This document shows, piece after piece, positions 18,087 through 26,282 of a stretch of 64,000 bases of DNA. Origin of the DNA: Prevotella sp. GTDB lineage: Bacteria > Bacteroidota > Bacteroidia > Bacteroidales > Bacteroidaceae. The stretch covers positions 119,347 through 183,346 of the forward strand of contig JAFYZT010000020.1 of assembly GCA_017548605.1 (NCBI GenBank), in the 5' to 3' direction. The notes under the pieces were generated by a model. That model was not told the DNA's origin. It saw nothing but the letters and a program-made list of their open reading frames with translations, and ran no database searches. The position numbers were made by a program, and so were the translations under genes. Position 1 is the first letter of the stretch; every line of letters begins with the position of its first letter.

Positions 18087-18120
18087 AAACCCACCCCTTC
18101 CCTCCCCAAGGGAAGGTGCT
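18087..18120 (+). repeat. Palindromic GC-rich intergenic repeat, copy 5
   Basis: AACCCACCCC then CTTCCCT-CCCCA-AGGGAAG just past the terminator; forward orientation, matching the plus-strand genes. Confidence 0.8.
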
Positions 18121-18170
18121 TGGTGGTCATTATTCAGTTTTCATCCCTCATCTTTAGATTCCTTACTCTC

Positions 18171-18926
18171 TCAGTTCCCCTCCCTTGGAGAGGGGGCAGG
18201 GGTGGGTTTTCTTTTCTCCTTCCACACATTCCAGAGGAACAGAGGGTTGCCGATGACATAACGCCGCCACATGCGCTTCGGCTCCTTCAGCAATCGGTAA
18301 AGCCACTCCAATGAGTGGCGTTGCCACCATAGTGGTGCACGCTGCGCCGTGCCGGCAAAGAAATCGAACACCGCACCGATAGTGCCCACATGACAATGGA
18401 TATCCAGCTCATCCCAATGGCTGTATGTCCATTTTTCCTGTTTGGGTGCCGTCATGCCTATCCACAGCAGGTCGGGATTGGCCTCGTTGATGGCTGCGAT
18501 TATCTTCGCGTTATCCTCATCGGAGAACTCCGGTTTGTAGGGCGGCGAATAGGTCACCACCTCCAAGTTAGGGTATTTCTCCGCCGCCTTCGCCTTGATG
18601 AGCGTGAGCACTTTCTCCGAACTGCCCATGAACATCACGCGGCCGCCACGCCCGTTCCAGCGTTCCATCTCGAAGACAAACAGGTCCCAGCCGGCAATGC
18701 GCTCCGTGGGTCTCGATTTCGCCTTCACCCAACCGCAGGCCTTCACGATGCTCGCCCCGTCGGGGATAAGGTAGTCGCCCTTGGTGAGTGCCTCGGCGAA
18801 GAGGTCGTCTTTCTGCGCCGTGTTATACGAGTGGGCGTTGATGGTGTTGATGAGCGTCTTACCCTCAGGAATGGACGCCAATTCGGCTTTTGAGCCGACG
18901 ATATCAAGATTTTTCAGAAGAAGCAT
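18171..18926 (-). CDS. TagA/WecG-family glycosyltransferase (ManNAc-transferase type, GT26)
   Basis: 251 residues. GT26 features: TINAHSYNTAQKD, LIPDGASIVKACGW (acidic base region, residues ~53-66), GGRVMFMGSSEKV, ANPDLLWIGMTAPKQE and LEWLYRLLKEPKRMWRRY. Family enzymes add ManNAc or ManNAcA to GlcNAc-PP-undecaprenol. It ends the minus-strand polysaccharide set. The last ~12 residues (KPTPAPSPREGN) are encoded by a reversed copy of the palindromic intergenic repeat and are not part of the family domain. A WecB epimerase that could supply UDP-ManNAc is at 58.0 kb. Confidence 0.88.
   Translation of the reverse strand: MLLLKNLDIVGSKAELASIPEGKTLINTINAHSYNTAQKDDLFAEALTKGDYLIPDGASIVKACGWVKAKSRPTERIAGWDLFVFEMERWNGRGGRVMFMGSSEKVLTLIKAKAAEKYPNLEVVTYSPPYKPEFSDEDNAKIIAAINEANPDLLWIGMTAPKQEKWTYSHWDELDIHCHVGTIGAVFDFFAGTAQRAPLWWQRHSLEWLYRLLKEPKRMWRRYVIGNPLFLWNVWKEKRKPTPAPSPREGN
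18176..18212 (-). repeat. Palindromic GC-rich repeat, copy 6, inside the 3' end of a gene
   Basis: Reverse-oriented copy (plus strand TCCCTTGGAGAGGGGGCAGG then GGTGGGTTTT) that supplies the final codons and stop of the TagA-like gene. Confidence 0.85.
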
Positions 18927-18927
18927 T

Positions 18928-18968
18928 ATTGAAAGGTAAAAGGGTAAAAGGGTAAAAAGGTAAAAACA
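18928..18968 (-). repeat. ggtaaaa reiterated spacer
   Basis: About five units of ggtaaaa/gggtaaaa upstream of the TagA-like gene, in the gap to the GT4 gene. Confidence 0.7.
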
Positions 18969-18987
18969 GTGAAGAGTGGTGGGTTAT

Positions 18988-19017
18988 TCCTTCCTGTGGA
19001 GGGGCTCAAGGTGGGTG
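18988..19017 (-). repeat. Palindromic GC-rich intergenic repeat, copy 7
   Basis: Reverse orientation, immediately after the stop codon (19018-19020) of the minus-strand GT4 gene; symmetric arms are degenerate (CCTTCC / GGAGGGG). Confidence 0.7.
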
Positions 19018-20121
19018 TTAATTCTCTCTCAAGATTTCTATCATACTCTGCTCGAAGGACTGCAAGGTATATAGTTTCTCGTATTTTTTCCGTCCCTCTG
19101 CTCCCAACTTCTTTCGAAGGGTCTCGCCGTTGATGAGCGAGGCCATTTTCTCGGCCAGATTATCGGCGTCGCGTCGCTTGGCCAGCAGGCCTGTCACGCC
19201 ATCTTCAACAATGTCAGCAATGCCCCCCTCACGCGTACTGATGCAAGGAAGACCATGCTGCATGGCCTCGAGCAGCACAATAGGGAAACATTCCTTGGCA
19301 TAGAATGTGGGGAAAACGAAAAGGTCGGTGGCGGCATATTCAGCCTCCTTTTCTTCACCGTACCGTTTGCCCAAGTACTCCACGAAACCATCCAACACCC
19401 GATTCTCTATCTCCTGACGGATGCGGGTGCCGTCGATCTCCTCAGTCTCACTACCCACGATATGGCAACGGAACTTCACACCCTGTTCCTTCAATCGTTG
19501 ACAGGCATCAAGCAGCACCAACACACCCTTCTCCGCGATCAGGTTTGAGAGGAACAGCACCTGCGGCACATCGTGCTCAGCCGCCTTCGTATTCGGCCTG
19601 CTGACATCGATGATGCCGTTGGCACAGATATACAGTTGTTCGCGACTCACATACCGTTTCATATCGTCATAGAGTGCTTCGGCCAGAAGAATCACTTTCA
19701 CACCGCTGAAGAAACGACGGTAGGCCCGATCATACGCCCACGAATGCTGCTTAGTTGATACGCCCTTATTGTGGAAATGATAGACCAGCGGCGTGCCCGT
19801 CCGTTTTATCGACCGCGTGATGATGCAGTCTTTCCAAAAGGCAAAACCCGTGGCAGATGGGGTGTAATACACCAAGTCGGGATGGAATTCTGCAATGGCC
19901 TTCAGGATACGCTTACGTAAGCTAAACACAGTTCCTACCTTCTTCAGCGAAAACCGTCCCACGCTCTCCACGGTGGACGATGTGGAGAGGTTGATGAACC
20001 GACATTCGAACGCCTCGTTGATGGCCACACTGTCTTGAATCGTCTTACCCACCATGGCTGCCCCATGTACGGGCGGCGGCGTGTGCAGGACAAAGAGTAT
20101 TTTCTTGCGTGAAGTCGTCAA
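19018..20121 (-). CDS. Glycosyltransferase family 4
   Basis: 367 residues of GT-B fold. KKILFVLHTPPPVHGAAMVGK at the N-terminus; C-terminal PQVLFLSNLIAEKGVLVLLDA, FRCHIVGSETEEID, VEYLGKRYGEEK and PTFYAKECFPIVLLEAMQHGLP with the E-x7-E pattern. The start is a TTG at 20121: a stop lies nine codons upstream and the next ATG is inside the conserved first domain. It is downstream of the acyltransferase gene by 24 bases. Confidence 0.88.
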   Translation of the reverse strand: MTTSRKKILFVLHTPPPVHGAAMVGKTIQDSVAINEAFECRFINLSTSSTVESVGRFSLKKVGTVFSLRKRILKAIAEFHPDLVYYTPSATGFAFWKDCIITRSIKRTGTPLVYHFHNKGVSTKQHSWAYDRAYRRFFSGVKVILLAEALYDDMKRYVSREQLYICANGIIDVSRPNTKAAEHDVPQVLFLSNLIAEKGVLVLLDACQRLKEQGVKFRCHIVGSETEEIDGTRIRQEIENRVLDGFVEYLGKRYGEEKEAEYAATDLFVFPTFYAKECFPIVLLEAMQHGLPCISTREGGIADIVEDGVTGLLAKRRDADNLAEKMASLINGETLRKKLGAEGRKKYEKLYTLQSFEQSMIEILREN

Positions 20122-20145
20122 GTCAGAAAATTCAGGATAAAAAAA

Positions 20146-21102
20146 TCAATTATGAATTCGTTTCTTTCCCACCACTTCGGGCAGGTAGCAGTTGGCCATG
20201 GCCGCAAAAGCACAACAAAGCAGGCAAGCTACCACGGTCTTGACCAATCCTAATAAGGGTAAAGGCCATGAGGCATCGAGTCCGATGTGAGCTCCGTATT
20301 TATTGAAAAGGAAGAGCACCATGCCATGAAGGATGTATATGGCCAAGGTGTTCTGACCAACGTAAACCAACCAACGAGGGGCGATATTTACTTTACGGAA
20401 CAATGTGAAGAGTGTCACGCATCCCACGATGATGGTTGCCGTACAAAAAGCCAGATTGGGATACCTGTTCAAATGCACATCCAGCGGACGGCCCGTTCCA
20501 CAGGTCAGCACATACACACCCATGAGGACAAACAACACCAGTGCCGCAGGCACCCATACCCGCCACTTTCTGTCGAACACGTCTTCATATCTCCGCATAA
20601 GAAATCCCAACACAAAGAAAGCCTGCACGACAAGAGCAGTGTTGAACATCGCATAACGCAGCAAGTGGAAATGAGCAAGCACAAGCCCTATCCCACTGAT
20701 AACCAAACCAGCCACCACAATGAGCCAATCGCGTCTGAAGAGTTTATGGACATAAAACCACACTATCTCAGCAATGATGAAACAGGGCATGAACCACAGT
20801 GCCTTTCCTGAAATCAGATTGAGGAAACGAGTGGCAGGATTGGTGTGATGGATAAGTCCCAACACCAGCCAGGGTACCACCAATTTCAGGAAGATACTCT
20901 TGAAGAAAGCCTTTTGGTCGCCACCTCGCGGTTTGAAGAGATAACCGGAGATGAGGAAGAACATCGGCATCTTGATGGGACTGGTAAACACATAGTATTC
21001 CGTCCATCCCTTGACACAATGCCCATAGACCACAAGAAGCATAGCCACACCCCGTAAGGCATCGAGCCATAGTTTGCGATTATCGGTCGTAATTGCTGAC
21101 AT
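20146..21102 (-). CDS. Acyltransferase family 3 (OafA/WecH-like membrane O-acyltransferase)
   Basis: 318 residues with about ten membrane spans. The family marker is near the N-terminus: LWLDALRGVAMLLVVYGHC, with the catalytic-type histidine in YGHC, followed by MPMFFLISGYLFKPR. Such enzymes acetylate or otherwise acylate sugars using a cytoplasmic acyl donor. It lies between a GT4 enzyme and a rhamnosyltransferase-like gene, so an O-acetyl decoration of the polysaccharide is the natural inference. Confidence 0.9.
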   Translation of the reverse strand: MSAITTDNRKLWLDALRGVAMLLVVYGHCVKGWTEYYVFTSPIKMPMFFLISGYLFKPRGGDQKAFFKSIFLKLVVPWLVLGLIHHTNPATRFLNLISGKALWFMPCFIIAEIVWFYVHKLFRRDWLIVVAGLVISGIGLVLAHFHLLRYAMFNTALVVQAFFVLGFLMRRYEDVFDRKWRVWVPAALVLFVLMGVYVLTCGTGRPLDVHLNRYPNLAFCTATIIVGCVTLFTLFRKVNIAPRWLVYVGQNTLAIYILHGMVLFLFNKYGAHIGLDASWPLPLLGLVKTVVACLLCCAFAAMANCYLPEVVGKKRIHN

Positions 21103-21134
21103 CTTTATAATGATATTCGGGGAGGAGTTCGTCC

Positions 21135-22049
21135 TTATTTTTTTCCTTTCAACTTATTACTGCCCCTTCGTATCACCTGCCCCATGAACCGTCGTGAAAA
21201 AGAGGTAAGGAACCGTCTGCGGGAATGACCTTTTCCCGGTAGGGTAATGTCAAGACCATAGTCACGCATAAGCAATGGGGGCGTCAGCAGTTTGTGGTGC
21301 AATGTCATCTTCACGTCGTTGTCCACATTGCCTGCATGTATCACCTCCACCCACATCGGGCATTGACGGTCGTCGATCAGTTCTATGCGCAGGTTCTTGT
21401 ACTTGAAGATGGAAAAATGCCAAAATCCCCACACTGTACGGTTTTTCTCCTTCAGCCGTTCGTAATAGGTAAGAAAGTGGTTGTTCTTGTAAGGGATACG
21501 CACCGCCAAGTTCATCTCCTCATAGTATTGGATGCCATATGTATAGGAGATGATGGTGCCAAAATTCAATGTTCCCGCCCTTTGCTGTAGATCCTCGATG
21601 AAGCGGCAGTGCAGTGCATCATCGTTATCGAGATAGGTGGTAAGCAAACAACCTACGGAAGGGTTGACCCAACGAAGTATCTCCCTTCGGAAGATATCCT
21701 GAAAACGCATGGCATCTGCCGCTTTCACATACACAGGATGGAAACGGCTGTCTTCCGAGGCATAACGCTCTATTATGGCTTTATGGGCATCGTCAGTGTC
21801 AGCATCGAAAAGGCATATCCATTGGAAATCGCGGCAGGTCTGTGCTTGAAGTGATGGCCAGGTATAACGTTCGAACAGGCGGAAGCGCTCATCCAACCAT
21901 TCCGCAGTCTGAATCGTTTGATGTGCCTTATCCTCCTTCCACCAAAGACGAAGATTAAAACGTGTTAGGATGAAATGGTTGTAATTTCCCAGCCCTTCCT
22001 TCCCCACGGGAGGGTGTGATGATGGATTGATGTCGAGAGAATCGGGCAT
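21135..22049 (-). CDS. Rhamnosyltransferase-like protein (Rhamno_transf family)
   Basis: 304 residues. The conserved start of the family is NHFILTRFNLRLW at residues ~24-36, then WLDERFRLFERYTWPSL, FQWICLFDAD and TTYLDNDDALHCRFIEDL with the acidic metal-binding group. The first ~22 residues (MPDSLDINPSSHPPVG and on) are outside the domain and are partly encoded by a reversed palindromic repeat. The start ATG at 22049 lies 3 bases after the LicD stop and is the only start before the domain. Donor sugar unproven. Confidence 0.8.
   Translation of the reverse strand: MPDSLDINPSSHPPVGKEGLGNYNHFILTRFNLRLWWKEDKAHQTIQTAEWLDERFRLFERYTWPSLQAQTCRDFQWICLFDADTDDAHKAIIERYASEDSRFHPVYVKAADAMRFQDIFRREILRWVNPSVGCLLTTYLDNDDALHCRFIEDLQQRAGTLNFGTIISYTYGIQYYEEMNLAVRIPYKNNHFLTYYERLKEKNRTVWGFWHFSIFKYKNLRIELIDDRQCPMWVEVIHAGNVDNDVKMTLHHKLLTPPLLMRDYGLDITLPGKGHSRRRFLTSFSRRFMGQVIRRGSNKLKGKK
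21987..22020 (-). repeat. Palindromic GC-rich repeat, copy 8, inside the 5' end of a gene
   Basis: On the minus strand CACCCTCCCGTGGGGAAGG and GGCTGGG follow the LicD gene by about 30 bases and are translated as HPPVGKEGLG in the next protein. Confidence 0.75.
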
Positions 22050-22052
22050 TTG

Positions 22053-22862
22053 TTAATCGAGGGCGAAGGCTTGTGTCTGGTGCAGATGGCGCTGGTCTTC
22101 GGGCGGCATCTGCATATAATCGCCATAGAGATAGCGCAGGTAGGCATCGGAAAACTCAGCACCATACAGTTCTATAGTCTCAAAAGGATAGAGAGTGGGA
22201 GAGCCAAATATCTTTTTGTCCACCACCTCTTTCAAGCCCCAAGCCCCGAAATAGTTGGCATAGAAAGCGTATTTATCCTGTTCTCCATCTGCCCGAGTGG
22301 TAAGTTGATGGTCTTGATGGCGAGGTATCCTTGTCCTGTTAATAGGGATGAGCATTTGTGCCGTCTTGGCCAGGATTTTCTTGGGAAACGGTCGGTTTTT
22401 CGCCTCCACGAACAACAATTTCTGCAACTTAAACAAGGCTCGCGTACGGAAATTCGACGACCAGAAACCACAGTTGCCATGACAATGGTCAAGTGGAAAC
22501 ACATCGATGTTCACGCCAAGTGTCTCATTGCTGCGGGGCTGAAACTCTTCTTCCACGCGGGTAGTCACATCCATCATCTTGGCAAAACCCATCATCGCAT
22601 ATTCCGACGTGGCATAAGTAATGACCTTATAGGGATGAGGCAGTTCCTTCCCTGCCATTTCCACAAATCTCACATAGTGTTCGCGGGGTATGCCAAAGTC
22701 CATATCATCGTCCCAAGGAATAAAACCATGGTGACGTATGGCTCCCAACATTGAGCCGCCAAGCATGTAATAAGGTATCTGATGCTTTTCACAGAATTGG
22801 TGAAAAGCAACAGCTATTTTCAACAGCCTTTGGTGAACATCATTTAGAGTCAACGTTTGCAT
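22053..22862 (-). CDS. LicD-family phosphotransferase, second copy
   Basis: 269 residues. The LicD core is at residues ~24-60: FCEKHQIPYYMLGGSMLGAI, then RHHGFIPWDDDMDFGIPREHY with the acidic cluster. The C-terminal part (LYPFETIELYGAEFSDAYLRYLYGDYMQMPP) fits the usual LicD ending. It differs clearly from the copy at 4.05 kb (314 residues) and therefore is not a recent duplicate. The start overlaps the preceding polymerase gene by 23 bases. Donor group unknown. Confidence 0.88.
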   Translation of the reverse strand: MQTLTLNDVHQRLLKIAVAFHQFCEKHQIPYYMLGGSMLGAIRHHGFIPWDDDMDFGIPREHYVRFVEMAGKELPHPYKVITYATSEYAMMGFAKMMDVTTRVEEEFQPRSNETLGVNIDVFPLDHCHGNCGFWSSNFRTRALFKLQKLLFVEAKNRPFPKKILAKTAQMLIPINRTRIPRHQDHQLTTRADGEQDKYAFYANYFGAWGLKEVVDKKIFGSPTLYPFETIELYGAEFSDAYLRYLYGDYMQMPPEDQRHLHQTQAFALD

Positions 22863-23970
22863 GTTTTCTTAACCTTATCTTCTCCTTGTCTTGCATCATA
22901 CGGATATACATATTCGTCTCGCCACTCATCTCGCCGATATATATGTACTGGTCAGCTTCTAAAAATAGTACATACATAAAAATCATATAGACATAAATGA
23001 ATGTATTCGTGGTACAGTATACAAACATAATAAAGATGAGAAGGGGAAGCTGCTTATAATTAAGTTTTCTCAACAAAAACAAGAGAAACCCAATGGAGAT
23101 AAATATACCATTTTCGGAATAAACCTTCAGTATGTCGTTATGCATACGTTTCAAGCCCACCGTATTTTGCAAATAGTCACAGGTATTACCTGGTCCTACG
23201 CCCCACAAATTCGGGTCGGGCATTATATTATAAACTGCCCTGAACAACTGCTGACGACCCAAGGCAAAGGCATCTGCACTCTTCTCCGTATATTCCAAAA
23301 TGATATCATTATATGCACCCCTTGCAAATCGCCAGGAGATATATAAGTATAAAACGCAGCCGGCAGCGATGAGTAATTTCCACAATTTCCTAACCTCGCC
23401 TTCCTTATATCGGTAATAGAATGCTATCAACATACAGATTATGCCCGCAGCCATAGCGATACGCTTGCCGCCCAGAAACATCAGCACCAAATTCAATAAA
23501 GCCCACCGTTTGTAATCGCGCACCATCCAGTAGACGGCAAACAAACCAAGCGTATAGGTATAAGCACCCATCTCAATACCGAAATGGGAGACGATAAACG
23601 TTCTAATTGACAAGTTGAAGGATAAGAACCTTGTACCGACCAAGAACATAAATCCGGCCATAAACAGAAGATTCAATCCTCGAGCCTCTACCCTGAGGTT
23701 ATTTCTGGCCAGGAAAGGCAAAATGCCGATTGCCATCAGTCCCACATCTTTCACCATATCCACGCTGTATTGTTGGAGCCTGAAGACACTGGTAACGATG
23801 ATCAAAAGATATCCACAAACCAAACCATTGTGCTGGAACGGCTCGTAGTTGCGTATGGATATCAGTGCCAACGCTATCACAACAAGGTAAGATGTCCACG
23901 AAGGAACCAGATGGCTGTCAACCAAAAAGGGGATTAGGGCAATCAGTATTGTATATCTGTTAATATGCAT
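22840..23970 (-). CDS. O-antigen polymerase/ligase-like integral membrane protein (Wzy-like)
   Basis: 376 residues with ten or more hydrophobic spans. A large extracytoplasmic-type loop sits between spans near residues 235-290 (GVGPGNTCDYLQNTVGLKRM then HNDILKVYSENG), where GxGxG and the HND segment resemble O-antigen ligase/polymerase proteins. It starts one base after the TagF-like gene ends and overlaps the LicD gene. It is the second polymerase candidate in the locus, which suggests the minus-strand set builds its own polymer or that one gene acts as a ligase. Confidence 0.78.
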   Translation of the reverse strand: MHINRYTILIALIPFLVDSHLVPSWTSYLVVIALALISIRNYEPFQHNGLVCGYLLIIVTSVFRLQQYSVDMVKDVGLMAIGILPFLARNNLRVEARGLNLLFMAGFMFLVGTRFLSFNLSIRTFIVSHFGIEMGAYTYTLGLFAVYWMVRDYKRWALLNLVLMFLGGKRIAMAAGIICMLIAFYYRYKEGEVRKLWKLLIAAGCVLYLYISWRFARGAYNDIILEYTEKSADAFALGRQQLFRAVYNIMPDPNLWGVGPGNTCDYLQNTVGLKRMHNDILKVYSENGIFISIGFLLFLLRKLNYKQLPLLIFIMFVYCTTNTFIYVYMIFMYVLFLEADQYIYIGEMSGETNMYIRMMQDKEKIRLRKHANVDSK

Positions 23971-23971
23971 A

Positions 23972-25147
23972 TTATACCGTCAATAATAATTCTATGATAC
24001 TTTGTGTTGCTTTTCCTGTTTCTTTGTTGCCTATTCTGGCAAGGAAAGCACTTGTCTGTTTTTGGTAATTATTGTTATTGAATTGTTGTAGTTTTTCTTC
24101 CATCTCACTGTTATTGTCTATCTGGATGAAAGGCAGTTCCTCCGGACGGAAATAGAAGCCGTTGCTGTAAGTGTCGGCATCAGGAGTATACAATACCACC
24201 GGTTTGTGCATGAGCATGATGTCGAACATTGAAGAGGAATAGTCGGTCACCAGCACATCGGCGGTATAAAGAAGTTCCTGCATGTCGGGATAAGCAGACA
24301 CATTTATGACTTCCTTGCCAAAAAGCCGTCCTAACTCTGCTGACTTGTAAAGCAGAATGGGATGCAGGCGCACCATGAACACACAGGGCTTTCCTGTTCG
24401 CCGTTGCCATAACTCACAAAACGTTTGGTAGTCGAAATCGTAGTACGTGAACTGACGGTCGTTACGGAAGGTGGGCGCATAAAGGATAATCTGAGCCTCA
24501 TCGGCTATACCATATTCTTGCCGTACATGCTCCACAATCTCGGGATGGTCATGGAAAAAGATGTCATTGCGAGGCATACCCGTTTCCCATAGCTCGCCCT
24601 TAAAAAGGAATTTATCCCTGAAAACGCCACTCATAAATGTGGAGCCGGAAATCATAATGTCAGTATGGCTCACATCGTGTTTGAACACCGAGGGACGAAG
24701 CAATTCTTTCCATGCGCTACGTTTCTTATCGATATCCGTGCCCAGTTTCTTCAGTGCCGTTCCATGCCACGTCTGCAAATAAACCTGTCCTTTTCGCTTA
24801 TGCAGCATGCGTTGGTTGAGTCTCGCATTGCTCAGGATATATTTCGAGGTCAGAATATGGAAATAATACCGGAATGAATATAATTGTACACTCTTATGAG
24901 GACAGTCTGCCGCTTTGAAAAAGCCGGATGAGAACGCCCATACTATTTCCACGTCAGGATGGTGGACAGCAAGATAATCTGACAGGCATTTGATGCTGTC
25001 ACCATAACTGTTTCCAGACATACTGATACAGAAAAATTTCTTCGGTCTAATTGGATAGCAGAAGATATATGCCTTCGTCAGCCAGTAAGTCAAGAAGGCT
25101 TGCAGCCGTTCTCCCACTTTCTGAAATATGTATTTCGATTTATTCAA
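23972..25147 (-). CDS. CDP-glycerol glycerophosphotransferase family protein (TagB/TagF-like)
   Basis: 391 residues. Family marks: VYLQTWHGTALKKLGTDI (residues ~145-162, His motif), QIILYAPTFRND (~219-230), PCVFMVRLHPIL and LVTDYSSSMFDIMLMHKPVV near residue 310-330. TagB/TagF enzymes move glycerol phosphate from CDP-glycerol to a lipid-linked sugar or growing chain. No tagD-type cytidylyltransferase is in the window. The start is a TTG at 25147, since the frame holds no ATG between it and an upstream stop. It leads the minus-strand polysaccharide operon, with a long leader upstream. Confidence 0.87.
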   Translation of the reverse strand: MNKSKYIFQKVGERLQAFLTYWLTKAYIFCYPIRPKKFFCISMSGNSYGDSIKCLSDYLAVHHPDVEIVWAFSSGFFKAADCPHKSVQLYSFRYYFHILTSKYILSNARLNQRMLHKRKGQVYLQTWHGTALKKLGTDIDKKRSAWKELLRPSVFKHDVSHTDIMISGSTFMSGVFRDKFLFKGELWETGMPRNDIFFHDHPEIVEHVRQEYGIADEAQIILYAPTFRNDRQFTYYDFDYQTFCELWQRRTGKPCVFMVRLHPILLYKSAELGRLFGKEVINVSAYPDMQELLYTADVLVTDYSSSMFDIMLMHKPVVLYTPDADTYSNGFYFRPEELPFIQIDNNSEMEEKLQQFNNNNYQKQTSAFLARIGNKETGKATQSIIELLLTV

Positions 25148-25433
25148 AACCTTGTATTCATAGTCTATTCAACTTTCTTCCGATAATGGCATATATGGTA
25201 AAACGATGTGCTAAATGAATCGCCATATCAGTCCATATCGTAAAGCCCTTTCGTCATAACCCTTAAGTACACACCTTACCTCTTTCCGCTATACAACAAC
25301 AACGGAAATGATTGCGAGGAAAAGATGATGCACTCAGTGAAAAGGCGATGGGCCGCGTCGGAGTAAAACCAATTTCCGAATTGATGGCTATCAGTTTCAC
25401 TCGCAGATTCGCGCAAGTTGCTGAAATGCGGTG
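25148..25433 (-). other. Long leader region upstream of the minus-strand polysaccharide operon
   Basis: About 285 bases lie between the putative promoter (-7 box at 25434) and the TTG start. Inside it a minus-strand frame stays open from 25436 to 25263 (57 codons; Cys-rich end, RCCCIAERGKVC) but its only early start, a TTG, falls inside the -7 box; a GTG at 25400 is the next. The sequence could be a small peptide, a structured RNA or a recurring intergenic element. No Phe/Tyr-type leader peptide and no terminator were seen here. Confidence 0.4.
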
Positions 25434-25441
25434 CAAAGTTA
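25434..25441 (-). promoter_or_regulatory. Putative -7 promoter box (TAACTTTG)
   Basis: Minus-strand TAACTTTG matches the Bacteroidota TAnnTTTG box. No TTTG -33 box is seen at the usual distance, so support is partial. It would drive the TagF-like operon. Confidence 0.45.
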
Positions 25442-25628
25442 CATATTTTTTTTGAGTTTTTCTTAATTCACTTAATAAAAAACCTTGCGCCAGGCACTGG
25501 TGTGAAAAATATTACGATAACCTAAAGAAAGACGAAATTTCAGTTTAGTGAAAAAGGATATAAACACTTGCTTATTTCTATCTCTATATCAACACTCTGA
25601 CAAGGAGTTGTCGTTCAAATATAACAAA

Positions 25629-25706
25629 GACTTACGTTATCCATGTCCGTATATGGCATCGAGAGATGAAAAACTATCGATGCAACGGACATACATAATG
25701 TAAGTC
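25629..25706 (-). terminator. Long imperfect inverted repeat after the 2-oxoacid oxidoreductase operon
   Basis: Arms 25629-25662 and 25677-25706. The outer 22 positions pair with three mismatches (GACTTAC..ATGTCCGT against ACGGACAT..GTAAGTC), then GCATCGA pairs with TCGATGC. It lies 28 bases past the gamma-subunit stop. There is no clean U-run, so it may be a terminator, an mRNA-stabilising hairpin or the relic of a small mobile element. Confidence 0.55.
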
Positions 25707-25733
25707 CTTATAGAAAATCTTGTGTGTCGAGCG

Positions 25734-26279
25734 CTATTGCTTCTTCTCGATGATTTCGCCGCCAGCTGCCACGGCCTCCATATTGAGGGGGATAAGGCTG
25801 TGATGACGCTCGGGAAGGGTCTTGTAGAGAGCCTTCTCCAAGCCGTTGGTGGTAACCACAGGGCAGACCTTGAGCAATCCACCGAGCACAATCATGTTGA
25901 AGATCTTCGAGTTCTTCATCTCAGCCGCCTTATCCATGGCATCAATGGTATACACATTGATGTCGGTGCGTTTGGGCGGGTTGATGATGCCGTAGTTGTC
26001 GTAGATAAGTATGCCGCCGGGCTTCACACGCGGCTCGAACTTGTCGAGCGACGGTTGGTTGAGCACGATGGCGATGTCGTACTTGCTGAGGACGGGCGAG
26101 GAGATGCGGTCGTCGCTGATAATGACCGTCACATTGGCGGTACCACCGCGCTGTTCTGGTCCGTAAGCGGGCATCCATGTTACCTCCTTGTCTTCCATCA
26201 GTGCGGAATAGGCCAAGATTTTACCCATGGAGAGCACGCCCTGGCCACCGAATCCGGATATGATTATTTCTGCTTTCAT
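25734..26279 (-). CDS. 2-oxoacid:ferredoxin oxidoreductase, gamma subunit
   Basis: 181 residues of the pyruvate/ketoisovalerate oxidoreductase catalytic (gamma) domain. IISGFGGQGVLSMGKILAY at residues 5-23 and WMPAYGPEQRGGTANV at ~35-50 are diagnostic. It completes a four-subunit enzyme that decarboxylates a 2-oxoacid to an acyl-CoA while reducing ferredoxin. Branched-chain 2-oxoacids (Vor) or 2-oxoglutarate (Kor) are the likely substrates. It is the last gene of the delta-alpha-beta-gamma cluster and lies 92 bases after the beta gene. Confidence 0.9.
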   Translation of the reverse strand: MKAEIIISGFGGQGVLSMGKILAYSALMEDKEVTWMPAYGPEQRGGTANVTVIISDDRISSPVLSKYDIAIVLNQPSLDKFEPRVKPGGILIYDNYGIINPPKRTDINVYTIDAMDKAAEMKNSKIFNMIVLGGLLKVCPVVTTNGLEKALYKTLPERHHSLIPLNMEAVAAGGEIIEKKQ

Positions 26280-26282
26280 GTG

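Noticed and set aside
17992-18261. Plus-strand frame after the deacetylase
   Set aside because: It runs through a terminator and two palindromic repeats into the antisense of the TagA-like gene; composition is repeat-derived.
25148-25733. Invertible capsule promoter, as in Bacteroides
   Set aside because: The only inverted repeat (25629-25706) is a hairpin with a 14-base centre and does not flank a promoter; no invertase gene is present.
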